Notes: generated from the letters alone by a model not told the origin. Positions 27,741 through 37,042 are shown, counted from the first letter of the stretch. The stretch is 64,000 nt of DNA from Sulfurovum sp. UBA7648 (GCA_002483605.1 DLIG01000019.1:101669-165668); one strand, 5' to 3'. Program-made: numbers and translations.

Positions 27741-28395
27741 ATGCTTTCCCTTTTTTTGGCATATCGACGATTTTTTTGATTGCTTCAGAGCAAATAGTAA
27801 GACCAAATGCCCCCGTTACTGCAATGCATGAACCTTTTTCTTTGCATTTGGCTTCTTCTGTGGAAAACACGACAGTAAAATTACGATCAAATTTGGCTTT
27901 TTTTAATTCCCTTCGAATTTTATTTGCCAGTGCTTCTCCCTGAGTTTTCCAAATAGATGCTACGGATATTTTACCGGCATCATACCTTTTGGCAGATCCT
28001 ACGGCCATTATGAGTTTTCGGAAACATTTTTTTGCTATTTCAAGTTTTACTTTTGTGGTATCGCATGAATCTATAACGATATCATACGGGGCAAAATCAA
28101 AATGTTTTACCCATGAGATATCCATTTTTTGGTTGATGCCTTTGATGCCAGGGTATAGCTCTTCTAGCCTTTTTGTCTTGAATTCGCCTATAGCCTCAGA
28201 GCCTATTTGCCTATTTTGATTGCTTTCTTCATATGTATCATAATCTACTATGGTAATATTTTTTACTCCGCTGCGATATAAACAATCAAGCGCATAGCTT
28301 CCAACCCCGCCGACGCCTAGTATCAATATAGAGGCATTTTGAAGTTTTGCAAATCCCTCTTCTCCAAACAGCATTCGGCATCTATCAAATCTCAT
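27739..28395 (-). CDS. ThiF/E1-like family protein (TcdA/CsdL-type tRNA t6A dehydratase candidate)
   Basis: A cytoplasmic ATP-dependent adenylating enzyme of the ThiF superfamily. The nucleotide motif GVGGVGSYALDCL is near residue 30, followed by VDYDTYEESNQNRQ and the DSCDTT and GSAKRYD motifs of the TcdA group, which cyclises t6A at tRNA position 37. At 218 residues it is shorter than E. coli TcdA (268). I choose ATG 28395, which overlaps the surE stop (ATGA), over GTG 28401. The function is inferred from family resemblance; another E1-like role is possible. Confidence 0.78.
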   Translation of the reverse strand: MRFDRCRMLFGEEGFAKLQNASILILGVGGVGSYALDCLYRSGVKNITIVDYDTYEESNQNRQIGSEAIGEFKTKRLEELYPGIKGINQKMDISWVKHFDFAPYDIVIDSCDTTKVKLEIAKKCFRKLIMAVGSAKRYDAGKISVASIWKTQGEALANKIRRELKKAKFDRNFTVVFSTEEAKCKEKGSCIAVTGAFGLTICSEAIKKIVDMPKKGKA

Positions 28396-29171
28396 AGCCA
28401 CTGCTTTAATGCTTCTATGTCGGTATGGCTAGTCATGTCCAGATGGACAGGCGTAATAGATACAAATCCTTGGTCTATTGCGTCAAAATCACTCATGTCG
28501 CCTTCTGTTGATTCCCAATCAAGTCTAGGTAGGCCTATCCAATAATGCTCCAGGCCTCTAGGGTTCATATGAACTTCTGCGTCATTTCCATATAATCGTT
28601 TGCCGGCACGAGTTATCATGAATCCATTGCATACCTCAGAAGATATAGGCGGGATATTAACATTGAGAAATTTTCTGCTTCCCAAAGGAAAGCCTCCTTC
28701 CAATATACGTTTTGCCAACATGGCAATACTCTCTTTAGCAAGTTCATATCCAAAATCATCTATATTTTGACATTGTCCATGACAAACTTGGGATACGGCA
28801 ATAGCAGGAATACCTTGCAGTACTGCTTCCATGGCAGCAGCAGCGGTACCAGAATAGGTAATATCCTCCCCCATATTGGAACCTTTGTTAATGCCTGAGA
28901 TGATAAGGTCGGGTTTGCAATCTTCACTAAATAATTTATTAAGAGCCAAAAATACACAATCAGTAGGTGTACCGTCATCAAGTTTAAAAAAATCATCACC
29001 TATTTCAACAAATCTAAGAGGCCTAGTGAGTGTAAGAGAGTGTCCGCAAGCAGATTTCTCTACAGTCGGAGCTACTATTATCACTCTTCCTAGGGGTCTA
29101 AGTGCTTCTGCTAATTCATGTAGTCCTTTGGATTCAAAACCGTCATCATTGGTAATAAGTATATGTTTCAT
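28392..29171 (-). CDS. surE: 5'-nucleotidase SurE
   Basis: Metal-dependent survival-protein phosphatase acting on nucleoside monophosphates. 259 residues. The metal site NDDG is at residues 8-11, followed by VAPTVEKSACGHSLTL and the second metal/substrate motif SGINKGSNMGEDITYSGTAA (~92-111). Coupled to the downstream ThiF-like gene by ATGA. AAAGAGAT precedes the ATG. It is divergent from greA, sharing a 105-bp gap. Confidence 0.95.
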   Translation of the reverse strand: MKHILITNDDGFESKGLHELAEALRPLGRVIIVAPTVEKSACGHSLTLTRPLRFVEIGDDFFKLDDGTPTDCVFLALNKLFSEDCKPDLIISGINKGSNMGEDITYSGTAAAAMEAVLQGIPAIAVSQVCHGQCQNIDDFGYELAKESIAMLAKRILEGGFPLGSRKFLNVNIPPISSEVCNGFMITRAGKRLYGNDAEVHMNPRGLEHYWIGLPRLDWESTEGDMSDFDAIDQGFVSITPVHLDMTSHTDIEALKQWL

Positions 29172-29212
29172 TATATCTCTTTGTAAAAATTCAAACGCTA
29201 TTATAGCCTTTT

Positions 29213-29221
29213 TGGTATAAT
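29213..29221 (+). promoter_or_regulatory. Extended -10 promoter for greA-argC
   Basis: TTTTTGGTATAAT contains TGnTATAAT with an upstream T-run, 55 bp before the GTG start. One of the best promoter matches in the window. Confidence 0.65.
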
Positions 29222-29276
29222 ACTAATAATTAAATGGTTGCTGCAAGCTTCCATAAACTATTACATAGGAATAATC

Positions 29277-29771
29277 GTGCAAAAAGAACCAATGCTTCAT
29301 GCCACATATCAAAAGTTAACCAAAGAACTAGAACAGCTCAAAACCGTAGAGAGAAGCGAGATCGCTAGAGTTATAGATGAAGCTAGAGCTTTAGGAGATT
29401 TAAAAGAGAATGCAGAATATCATGCAGCCAAAGAAAAACAAGGACTGATGGAAGCGCGCATCATAGAGCTAGGCGATCTCCTCTCTCGTGCTCACATCAT
29501 AGATCCGTCCACTTTGAGCCATACTAGAATTTGTTTTGGATCGACTGTGGAGCTTGCTGATCAAGATAGTGATGCTGTTATCAAGTATACCATCGTAGGA
29601 ACTCAAGAATCAAATCCAACTCATGGGCTTATATCCCTATTTTCACCTTTGGCAAAAGCTTTGATGGGCAAAGAAGAAGGCGATGAGATAGAAGTATCAT
29701 TACCGGGCGGGCAAAAATGCTATGAGATCACTACCGTATGCTATGAAGAGATTTGTATCAAGGATAAATAA
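29277..29771 (+). CDS. greA: Transcription elongation factor GreA
   Basis: Restarts backtracked RNA polymerase by stimulating transcript cleavage. 164 residues: an N-terminal antiparallel coiled coil (~1-75) with the acidic tip ARALGDLKENAEYH, then a globular C-terminal domain (NPTHGLISLFSPLAKALMGKEEGD). I choose GTG 29277, since the protein then begins MQKEPM as relatives do and ATAGGA lies 6 bp upstream. A longer frame from 29238 adds a hydrophobic stretch foreign to the family. Its stop overlaps the argC ATG (TAATG). Confidence 0.94.
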   Translation: MQKEPMLHATYQKLTKELEQLKTVERSEIARVIDEARALGDLKENAEYHAAKEKQGLMEARIIELGDLLSRAHIIDPSTLSHTRICFGSTVELADQDSDAVIKYTIVGTQESNPTHGLISLFSPLAKALMGKEEGDEIEVSLPGGQKCYEITTVCYEEICIKDK

Positions 29772-30775
29772 TGAGAGTAGGTATAGTAGGAGTAAGCGGA
29801 TACACTGGACTAGAGCTGATCAAGCTTATATTAGCTCATCCGTATTTTCAGCTTACATATTTGGCAGCAAGTACGGGCGATGTCATGGTGGAAGCTCTTC
29901 ATCCGTCATTACAGGATGTTATCACTATGGAGATAGAAAAAGCTTCACCTAAAAGTATTAAAACTCATTGCGACGTAGTATTTTTGGCTCTTCCACATAA
30001 AGCTTCCATGGGATTTGCAAAAGAGCTTTGGGATAATGATGTAAAGGTAGTCGATCTCTCTGCTGATTATCGTCTATTGCAAGAGACATATGAAAAACAC
30101 TACTGTGCACATGAAGATGCCTCTAATGCCCATAAGGGTATATATGGATTGATCGAGTATTATCGTGATGATATAAAAGACGCTAAGCTGGTAGCAAGCC
30201 CTGGTTGCTATCCGACTGCCACATTGCTTGGAATATTGCCGTTTATCCCGTATATAGATACCAATGCACCATTATTTGTAGATGCCAAATCAGGGGTTAG
30301 CGGTGCTGGTAAAAGTTGTACTGAGACTACCCATTTTGTAACAATTAATGATAATATTTTTGCTTACAATCCGCTCAAACATCGTCATGCTCCGGAAATT
30401 ATGGAAAAAATTGCCAATATTCACGGAGTTGATATCAATGTGCATTTTGTTCCGCATCTTGTGCCAATGACGAGAGGAGAGCTTGTGAGTGTATATGCAA
30501 TACTCAAAGAGGATATAGATCCGATAAAGGTTCTTAGAGATCATTATGCAAACGATCCTTTTATCCGCATCAGAGAAAAGCCGGTAGATACCAAAAGCGT
30601 ATCAGGTACGCATTTTTGTGATATTTTTGCTGCCAGAGAAGGCAACGCGCTTTTTGTGAGCAGCAGCATAGATAATCTTTTAAGAGGCGCAAGTTCTCAA
30701 GCATTGGCCGCAGCAAACATCATGTGCGGACTGGACGAGAATGCAGGATTGCCTACACTTGCTTATGTTCCGTAA
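29771..30775 (+). CDS. argC: N-acetyl-gamma-glutamyl-phosphate reductase
   Basis: Third step of arginine synthesis: NADPH-dependent reduction of N-acetylglutamyl phosphate. 334 residues. The N-terminal Rossmann motif GVSGYTGLELIKLI, the catalytic Cys in SPGCYPTA (~147), the SGVSGAGKS loop, the HRHAPEI motif and HFVPHLVPMTRGELV are all present. It starts on the greA stop codon, an unusual but compact pairing that suggests cotranscription. An LpxH-like gene follows after 9 bp. Confidence 0.95.
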   Translation: MRVGIVGVSGYTGLELIKLILAHPYFQLTYLAASTGDVMVEALHPSLQDVITMEIEKASPKSIKTHCDVVFLALPHKASMGFAKELWDNDVKVVDLSADYRLLQETYEKHYCAHEDASNAHKGIYGLIEYYRDDIKDAKLVASPGCYPTATLLGILPFIPYIDTNAPLFVDAKSGVSGAGKSCTETTHFVTINDNIFAYNPLKHRHAPEIMEKIANIHGVDINVHFVPHLVPMTRGELVSVYAILKEDIDPIKVLRDHYANDPFIRIREKPVDTKSVSGTHFCDIFAAREGNALFVSSSIDNLLRGASSQALAAANIMCGLDENAGLPTLAYVP

Positions 30776-30784
30776 TAAATAAAT

Positions 30785-31471
30785 ATGATCGAGATAAAAG
30801 AGGGTGCCATATTCATAGCTGATGCGCATTATCCGCATCATGGGGATGAGCTTATAGAGCTTTTAAGAAAACTTGAAACAGGAGCGATAACTGCTCCGCA
30901 ACTTTTTTTAATGGGGGATATTTTTGACCTGTTGTTTGGATACAATGATTATATTCTTACGTTTAGTAATGAAGCCATATCATTGCTAAAAAAACTTTCT
31001 CAAACAATAGAAATACACTATTTTGAAGGCAATCATGATTTTTGTCTCAAAGATATATTTTCAAACATCAGTTTATATTCCAGAGACGAACAGCCTGTCA
31101 TCATGAAGCTAGGCAGCAAGAGAGTCGCACTTTCCCATGGGGATAAATATGAAACAGGATTTGGGTATGGGCTCTATTGCAAGCTTCTTAGAAACAAGAT
31201 AACCTTAGATCTTTTAAAGCCTTTTGAGAAAAAGATCATAAATTATCAAATGGGAAAATTGCCTTCAAAGATAATTTGCCACAAGATGGATGATTTTGAG
31301 CAAAAAGCCAAAGCAATTATGCGTAATTACAAAGATACGGACCTTGTGATAGAAGGACATTATCATCAAGCCGTTAATATAGGCAAATATATATCGCTGC
31401 CATCCCTTGCCTGTCAAAAAAAAGTTGCTATAGTCCAAGAAGGCAACATTGTTTTTTCAAATATTCATTAA
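30785..31471 (+). CDS. UDP-2,3-diacylglucosamine diphosphatase-like metallophosphoesterase (LpxH type)
   Basis: A calcineurin-fold phosphoesterase, probably the lipid A pathway enzyme that makes lipid X at the membrane surface. 228 residues. Metal-binding motifs appear in order: ADAHYPHHGDE (a D-x-H), LMGDIFDLLFG (GD), FEGNHDF (GNHD), LSHGDKY (GH-type) and IEGHYHQA (GHxH). Assignment to LpxH rather than another phosphoesterase rests on length and the GDIFDLLFG pattern and is reasonable but not certain. Cotranscribed with greA-argC (9-bp gap). Confidence 0.75.
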   Translation: MIEIKEGAIFIADAHYPHHGDELIELLRKLETGAITAPQLFLMGDIFDLLFGYNDYILTFSNEAISLLKKLSQTIEIHYFEGNHDFCLKDIFSNISLYSRDEQPVIMKLGSKRVALSHGDKYETGFGYGLYCKLLRNKITLDLLKPFEKKIINYQMGKLPSKIICHKMDDFEQKAKAIMRNYKDTDLVIEGHYHQAVNIGKYISLPSLACQKKVAIVQEGNIVFSNIH

Positions 31472-31519
31472 AAAAACAAATAATTTTTTTATTGTATTTT
31501 TTATGTTATAAAATAATGA

Positions 31520-31525
31520 TATAAT
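31520..31525 (+). promoter_or_regulatory. Likely extended -10 promoter for the DUF4116-like gene
   Basis: ATGATATAAT (TGnTATAAT) is 44 bp before the ATG in a very AT-rich gap. Confidence 0.55.
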
Positions 31526-31568
31526 CTATTGCTTAATTGTTCCTAGGTTATCTTATAAAGGATAAAGA

Positions 31569-32537
31569 ATGAAAATTAAAACAATAGAAGAAGCTGTTGA
31601 TGCTGTAACCAAAAATGGCTTGTTATTGAAAAAAATCCCACAATCACTTTTGACACAAGATATTATATCTTTGGCTATCAAACAAAACGGCTTGGCTCTT
31701 GATTATATTTCAAATAAAAGAAAAACAGATGTTTGTTGTCTTGAGGCGGTAAAACAAAACGGTTTGGCTCTTGAATATGTTCCCAAAGCTATTAAAAGCG
31801 AAGCGATTTGTCTCGTTGCTGTTGTAGAAGATGGTTTATCGATTGAATTTGTTCCAAGAATCCTCAAAAACGAAATATTATGTCTAGAAGCGGTCAAACA
31901 AAACGGTCTAGCCTTGGAGTTTGTGCCAAAATCTCTCAAAACATTAGAATTGTGCAAGGCGGCCGTAAAACAAGATGGGCTGGCTTTGGCATATACCGAT
32001 ATAAAAGATGAATCTTTGTTTTTATCAGCTGTTAAACAAATGGGTTTTGCACTAAAATATGTTCCAAAAACATTTAGAACGAAAGAAATATGTCTAGAAG
32101 CTGTTAAGCAAAATGGTTTAGCACTCAAATATGTTCCAAAAAATCTCAAAGGCGCTACTATGTGTCTTGAGGCAGTCAAGCAAAATGCTATGGCTTTGCA
32201 TTATGTGCCTAGAGCATTTAAGACCAATATACTATGCACCGAAGCGGTCAAGAAAAATCGCTGGGTATTTTTTGATCTGGATAATGAATTTAAAATTCCT
32301 GCAGTTTGTTTGGCTGCAGTTGCGCAAGATGGATGTTTGCTAAAGTACGCACCAAAATCTTCAAAAACTCTAGAAGTTTGTTTAGCAGCCGTACAAAATG
32401 ACGGTTTGGCTTTGGAGTTTGTACCTAAAACGCGCAGAAGCGAAGAGATCTGCATAGCTGCAGTCAAACGGTATGGAAAAATCTTTAAATATGTTCCAAA
32501 AGAGCATAGAGATGCTTGCCGCAAGGCATTAGCTTAA
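31569..32537 (+). CDS. Repeat protein with 13 tandem 24-residue units (DUF4116-like)
   Basis: 322 residues built almost entirely of thirteen units with consensus A-V-K-Q-N-G-L-A-L-x-Y-V-P-K, then a variable basic stretch and x-x-C-L-E. One unit is 22 residues, the rest 24 or 25, starting at residue ~10. The pattern matches DUF4116, a repeat of unknown function thought to form a helical solenoid. Most units keep a Cys at the same place. There is no signal peptide or TM. AAGGA lies upstream of the ATG. Some units are close to identical at DNA level (72-bp period), so copy number may vary between strains. Function unknown. Confidence 0.8.
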   Translation: MKIKTIEEAVDAVTKNGLLLKKIPQSLLTQDIISLAIKQNGLALDYISNKRKTDVCCLEAVKQNGLALEYVPKAIKSEAICLVAVVEDGLSIEFVPRILKNEILCLEAVKQNGLALEFVPKSLKTLELCKAAVKQDGLALAYTDIKDESLFLSAVKQMGFALKYVPKTFRTKEICLEAVKQNGLALKYVPKNLKGATMCLEAVKQNAMALHYVPRAFKTNILCTEAVKKNRWVFFDLDNEFKIPAVCLAAVAQDGCLLKYAPKSSKTLEVCLAAVQNDGLALEFVPKTRRSEEICIAAVKRYGKIFKYVPKEHRDACRKALA

Positions 32538-32588
32538 TTTACATTATGATTTTTTGTCATAGTGATGGCTTTAGCTCGTGACTATCTC

Positions 32589-32648
32589 TTTCGTCATTCC
32601 TGCGCAGGCAGGAATCCATCTTTAGCTCCGTCTAGTGTTTTGACGAAA
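32589..32648. repeat. Short palindromic repeat element (dRS3-like hairpin within 8-bp inverted ends)
   Basis: The core ATTCCTGC-GCAG-GCAGGAAT (32596-32615) is a perfect 8-bp-stem hairpin, GC-rich against AT-rich surroundings. Around it, TTTCGTCA (32589-32596) and TGACGAAA (32641-32648) form perfect inverted ends. The core resembles the widespread CGTCATTCC..GGAAT repeats, including neisserial dRS3 (ATTCCC-N8-GGGAAT). It lies between two convergent genes. No transposase is nearby. Confidence 0.6.
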
Positions 32649-32683
32649 TGCAACTATTAGTTGGTAAATAATTGCTAATACTC

Positions 32684-33604
32684 TCACCCTATCAATTCAC
32701 TGCACAGATCAAATCTATTGTGTGTCATGAGATGTACTTTTGGATGCAATTCCATCACGGCATCATAGACTACTTTTGAGAGTCTAAATCCAACTTCATA
32801 TTCTCTCTCGCTTCCATCCATGCTAGCAAGGTTCATTTCATCAATAATGGCTTTTGGCACAGATATGCCAGGGACATGCTCGTCTATGAAGTTAGCTGTT
32901 TTTGCACTCACGACTGGAAATTGTCCGAGTATGAGCTGAGCTTCTTTGGCGGTGTGGCGGATACTTTCATTTTTTGCATTCTCAAATAGCTCTAAGAGTA
33001 TTTTTGCATTTTCTATATCATAAACAGGCTGGGTTATGATAGCTCTAGCGCCATAGTTTAGTTTTTTGACCATTCTCTTTTGGAGGCTTTTTAGATCTTT
33101 TGCATGGGCATTGCTAACCGCAAACGGATAGATAGGCTTCGTAGAGGGATGCAAAGGCTTTTTACTATAGTCAGTGCCGCTGTTTAGACGGTGTATGATG
33201 CTTAGCAGCAGCGTCGAGTCTCTTTCCAACACCCCTTTAACTTCCGGCTGGTCAGAATATTTTGCAGGATCGCCGGTGAGAGCCAATATACATCTAATGT
33301 CAAAATCATTTGCTCCAAGCAAAGTCGATTGGAGAGATAGTTTGTTTTTGTCTCTCATGCTCATGGTGGCGATCACCGGTTTAGAGAACTCTTGCTGTAA
33401 TTTTATAGCAGCCAGCACCGCATCCATTTTGAGTTTAGCTAGAGGATTATCCGTAGTCGTAAAGCCTGTAACCCTGCTTGGCAAATCAAAATCTTTTATC
33501 TGCCCGATAAGTTTATCCATTGAGGCTCCGTGAGGAGGTGTAACTTCTACGGTTATGAATGGTTTAGGAGTGCACAGCGTGGCACAAAAGGCATCAAATA
33601 TCAT
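32684..33604 (-). CDS. Methylenetetrahydrofolate reductase family protein
   Basis: 306-residue TIM-barrel flavoprotein related to MetF, which reduces 5,10-methylene-THF for methionine synthesis. Family-type segments are FITVEVTPPHG (the catalytic Glu strand), GFTTTDNP, the AL-TGDP motif ILALTGDPAK (FAD binding), IITQPVYDIE and LGQFPVVSAKTANF. It diverges from the E. coli MetF type (for example EVTPPHG), so it may be the distinct variant common in Campylobacterota and some anaerobes. It stands alone on the minus strand, divergent from serB. Confidence 0.8.
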   Translation of the reverse strand: MIFDAFCATLCTPKPFITVEVTPPHGASMDKLIGQIKDFDLPSRVTGFTTTDNPLAKLKMDAVLAAIKLQQEFSKPVIATMSMRDKNKLSLQSTLLGANDFDIRCILALTGDPAKYSDQPEVKGVLERDSTLLLSIIHRLNSGTDYSKKPLHPSTKPIYPFAVSNAHAKDLKSLQKRMVKKLNYGARAIITQPVYDIENAKILLELFENAKNESIRHTAKEAQLILGQFPVVSAKTANFIDEHVPGISVPKAIIDEMNLASMDGSEREYEVGFRLSKVVYDAVMELHPKVHLMTHNRFDLCSELIG

Positions 33605-33758
33605 TTATTGTTCTTTGTATTGGTTTTTGCTATTTATAAAAGTTAGATAAACTCAAACGAAAGCTCGGTAATATAAAAGTACCAAATCCATCTTCTTAGC
33701 AATAATTAGATACAATTTTAGCCTAATTATACTTGTAAAACTATATAAAAGGTACTAT

Positions 33759-34388
33759 GTGAAGCTAGCTGTTTTTGATTTTGATTCTACGCTTATGGAT
33801 GGAGAGACCATAGATTTTTTAGCTGCCGAACTTGGATTTGAAGCCGAAGTAGCAGCTATTACTCACGAAGCTATGGAAGGAAGATTAGATTTTTATGCTT
33901 CGTTGGTCAAAAGGGTCGCTTTACTAAAAGGATTGCCTAAAAGCAGAGTAGATGAGATCTGTATGTCATTGCCGTTTGTGAACGGGGCCCAGGAGTGTAT
34001 CAATGGGCTCAAAAGCAGAGGATATAAAGTAGTATGCTTTTCGGGGGGATTTCGCAATGCTACTTCACACGCTGCAAATATACTCGGGCTTGATGCTGAT
34101 TTTTCAAATACCTTGCACCATGAAGAAGGAATTTTAACAGGCAGAGTAGGCGGAGAAATGATGTTTGGCTCATCAAAAGGAGAGATGCTTGTCAGACTCC
34201 AAGGATTGCTTGGAGTAAGCACAGAAGATACTGTTGCAGTAGGAGACGGTGCTAATGATCTTAGTATGTTTGCCCATGCAGGTACCCGCATCGCATTTTG
34301 TGCCAAACCTATATTGAAAGAGGCTGCTTCTCATTCTATCGACGATAGAGACCTGACCCTTGTTCTTGATATAGTTGATTCTTTGTAA
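33759..34388 (+). CDS. serB: Phosphoserine phosphatase
   Basis: Last step of serine synthesis, HAD superfamily. 209 residues. The nucleophile motif is DFDST at residues 7-11 (Asp7), motif II is CFSGGF, and motif III/IV is VGDGANDLSMFAHAG. The compact form lacks the N-terminal ACT-like domain of E. coli SerB. GTG 33759 is the start, with AAAAGG 6 bp upstream; the nearby ATG is out of frame. It ends on the start codon of the ABC exporter (TAATG). Partner enzyme SerA is at 5.2 kb. Confidence 0.92.
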   Translation: MKLAVFDFDSTLMDGETIDFLAAELGFEAEVAAITHEAMEGRLDFYASLVKRVALLKGLPKSRVDEICMSLPFVNGAQECINGLKSRGYKVVCFSGGFRNATSHAANILGLDADFSNTLHHEEGILTGRVGGEMMFGSSKGEMLVRLQGLLGVSTEDTVAVGDGANDLSMFAHAGTRIAFCAKPILKEAASHSIDDRDLTLVLDIVDSL

Positions 34389-36145
34389 TGCTGTGCAATA
34401 TTTCTTTACTATTTAGAGATATATTTAAGTTTAAAAAACTGCTTTTGTGGGGGCAGGCGGTAGCTATAACATCCACTTTGCTTGTAGCAATCGTTCCTCT
34501 TTTTATCCCTCTTTTGGTTGATGAATTATTGCTGCACAAAGAACCCAGATTAACGCTCTTTATCTCTAAATATTTAGGTGAAATGAATGTTGGCGGTTAT
34601 GTGCTGCTGGTATTATCTATCATTATATTGTTTCGTATATCATCAGCCATGCTTGGCATCATGCAATCTAAGATCTTTGCAACAATCTCAAAAAAAATCA
34701 GCTACAAACTCCGCATATCTCTTTTGAATCACCTCAAAAGAGTTTCATTAAAAGAGTATGAAAATTTTAGCGTAGGTTCTATCACTTCCAAACTTGTCAC
34801 AGACATAGAGACTATAGACGGATTTATAAGTACGACTATCAGCAAACTTGTAATTGCTATACTTACGCTGGTGTTTTCAAGTATCGTTCTTTTGTGGATC
34901 CATTGGCAGCTTGCACTTTTCATACTCATCACAAATCCAATAGTTGTATTTTTTACAGCCAAGTTTTCACGCAATATAGGTATATTGAAAAAAGAGGAAA
35001 ATAGAGCTATAGAAGAGTTTCAAGGGAGTTTATCGGAGACATTGGAGCTTTTTCATCAGATCAAAGCCACCAATAAAGAAGAATATTTTTTTGATAAAAC
35101 TACTATCAAAGCAGATGAACTCAAAAATCATGCTATAGCATACGGATACAAAAGTGAAGTAGCTATGAAATGGTCTTATCTCATATTTTTAAATGGTTAT
35201 GAAGTATTCAGAGCTGTTAGTATCTTGGCCGTGGCATATAGCGATCTTAGTGTCGGACTGATGCTTGCGATATTTTCTTATCTGTGGGTTATGGTGGGGC
35301 CTACGCAAGATATCATTAATTTTCAATATGCCCTATCAAATGCAAAAGCAGCTTGCGGGCGAATAAATACTATTTTTGAGATGGAACAAGAAAGATTGAT
35401 ACCAAATGCACAAAATCCATTCAAAGGCAAAGAGAGTATAAGTATAGAGCTTAAAAATGTCTCATTTTCATACAAGGAAGGCAAAGAAGTATTAAGAGAT
35501 ATAAATATGCAATTTAAAACAGGCCAAAAGATAGCAATTGTCGGTGCTAGCGGTAGCGGCAAGACCACTTTGGCTAATTTAATAGTCGGTTTTTATCATG
35601 CAGACAAGGGGGAGATATATTATGATGGTATCTCTTCGGAAAAGATAGCTTTGTCAACCGTGCGAGAAAATATACATCTTATATTGCAACATCCTAAACT
35701 TTTTCATGATACAATACGATTTAATTTGACATTGGGGCACCCATATAGCGATGAAGAGATTCATCAAGCGCTGACCATTGCTCAATTAGATGATGTAGTA
35801 GCTAAACTTGAAAACGGACTAGAGACCAAAGTCGGGCGGGACGGTATTAAGCTTAGCGGTGGACAAAGACAAAGAGTTGCAATTGCTAGAATGATCCTGA
35901 GTAATCCAAAGGTGGTTATATTCGATGAATCCACTTCTGCTCTTGATACTCATACTGAAGTGAGATTATTTAAAGCCCTGTCTCACTTTTTGGCACAAAA
36001 AACTGTTATAACAATTGCTCATAGACCAAGCACTATTCAAAATGCAGATATTATTTTTGTACTTGAACACGGCGAACTAATAGATAGCGGCACACCGGAA
36101 GTGCTTTTGGCAAGAGAGAATAGCTATTTTGCGAATATGCATTAA
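34388..36145 (+). CDS. ABC exporter, fused membrane and ATPase domains
   Basis: 585 residues with six predicted TM helices (~15-310) followed by an ATPase domain. Motifs: Walker A GASGSGKTT (~388), Q-loop LILQHPKLF, signature LSGGQRQRVAIA (~485), Walker B VVIFDEST, and the H-loop TIAHRPST. It works as a homodimer or heterodimer; only one gene is present here. Substrate (lipid, peptide or drug) cannot be deduced. Translation is coupled to serB (TAATG), which says little about substrate. Confidence 0.9.
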   Translation: MLCNISLLFRDIFKFKKLLLWGQAVAITSTLLVAIVPLFIPLLVDELLLHKEPRLTLFISKYLGEMNVGGYVLLVLSIIILFRISSAMLGIMQSKIFATISKKISYKLRISLLNHLKRVSLKEYENFSVGSITSKLVTDIETIDGFISTTISKLVIAILTLVFSSIVLLWIHWQLALFILITNPIVVFFTAKFSRNIGILKKEENRAIEEFQGSLSETLELFHQIKATNKEEYFFDKTTIKADELKNHAIAYGYKSEVAMKWSYLIFLNGYEVFRAVSILAVAYSDLSVGLMLAIFSYLWVMVGPTQDIINFQYALSNAKAACGRINTIFEMEQERLIPNAQNPFKGKESISIELKNVSFSYKEGKEVLRDINMQFKTGQKIAIVGASGSGKTTLANLIVGFYHADKGEIYYDGISSEKIALSTVRENIHLILQHPKLFHDTIRFNLTLGHPYSDEEIHQALTIAQLDDVVAKLENGLETKVGRDGIKLSGGQRQRVAIARMILSNPKVVIFDESTSALDTHTEVRLFKALSHFLAQKTVITIAHRPSTIQNADIIFVLEHGELIDSGTPEVLLARENSYFANMH

Positions 36146-36252
36146 AGCGTATTGATATTTTTTTTTATTTTTTTTGCCACAAAAATTACTTTTTATCGTA
36201 ATATTTTTATTAGAGAACTTCATCGGTAATATTATAGTTATAAGGAATTTGA

Positions 36253-37026
36253 ATGACAATTTTAGACGCGTTAATCTTGGGTACGCTTGAAGGCTTGACC
36301 GAATTTTTACCCATATCCAGCACAGGACATCTTATCTTGGTTTCAGATCTTTTGGGACTAAAACAAACCGATGCCCACAAAGCATTTGAAGTTTCTATAC
36401 AATTGGGAAGTATATTGGCGGTTTTGTTCTTGTTTGCACAAAAACTATTGGTTGACAGATCGTTGTGGCTCAAGATCGCTGTAGCATTTTTGCCTACCGC
36501 AATATTTGGTTTTTTGTTTTACAAAACTATAAAATCGCTTTTTGGCGTAGAGACAGTGGCTGTGATGCTTGTGATTGGAGGTATTGTATTTTTGATCGTA
36601 GAATATCTGCATCGCAATAGGGATGATTCAAAAGATAAAACAGTGGAGAGTTTGACTATTAAAGAATCTCTCATGATAGGATTATTTCAAAGTATCTCAA
36701 TGATCCCGGGGACCAGCAGATCTGGAATGACTATGCTAGGCGGTATTTTTGCCGGACTTTCACGCAAGAGTGCAGCTGAATTTTCATTTCTTTTGGCAAT
36801 CCCGACTATGTTTATAGCCACAGCATATGATTTGTATAAAAATAGATCCATGATGGTTGTAGATGATTATTCTTTGGTAGCTATAGGTTTTGTGACGGCT
36901 TTCGTAGTAGCCCTTATTACGGTTAAATGGATGATGCAATTCCTTACTCGCCATACTTTTGTGGTTTTTGGTATATACCGCATTGTTGTTGGTTTGGCAT
37001 TTTGGTTTTTTGTAGTACAGGGTTGA
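36253..37026 (+). CDS. uppP: Undecaprenyl-diphosphatase (BacA/UppP)
   Basis: Recycles the lipid carrier for peptidoglycan and other envelope polymers by removing a phosphate from undecaprenyl diphosphate. 257 residues, polytopic. The two active-site motifs are GLTEFLPISSTGHLIL (~13-28) and MIPGTSRSGMTMLGG (~155-169). ATAAGGAA precedes the ATG. A small hairpin follows at 37043. Probably its own transcription unit. Confidence 0.95.
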   Translation: MTILDALILGTLEGLTEFLPISSTGHLILVSDLLGLKQTDAHKAFEVSIQLGSILAVLFLFAQKLLVDRSLWLKIAVAFLPTAIFGFLFYKTIKSLFGVETVAVMLVIGGIVFLIVEYLHRNRDDSKDKTVESLTIKESLMIGLFQSISMIPGTSRSGMTMLGGIFAGLSRKSAAEFSFLLAIPTMFIATAYDLYKNRSMMVVDDYSLVAIGFVTAFVVALITVKWMMQFLTRHTFVVFGIYRIVVGLAFWFFVVQG

Positions 37027-37042
37027 GCAATATTGGATTTAT

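Noticed and set aside
31703..32524. Long minus-strand reading frames under the repeat gene
   Set aside because: They are mirror frames of the 72-bp repeats, lack ribosome-binding sites, and encode repetitive low-quality sequence.
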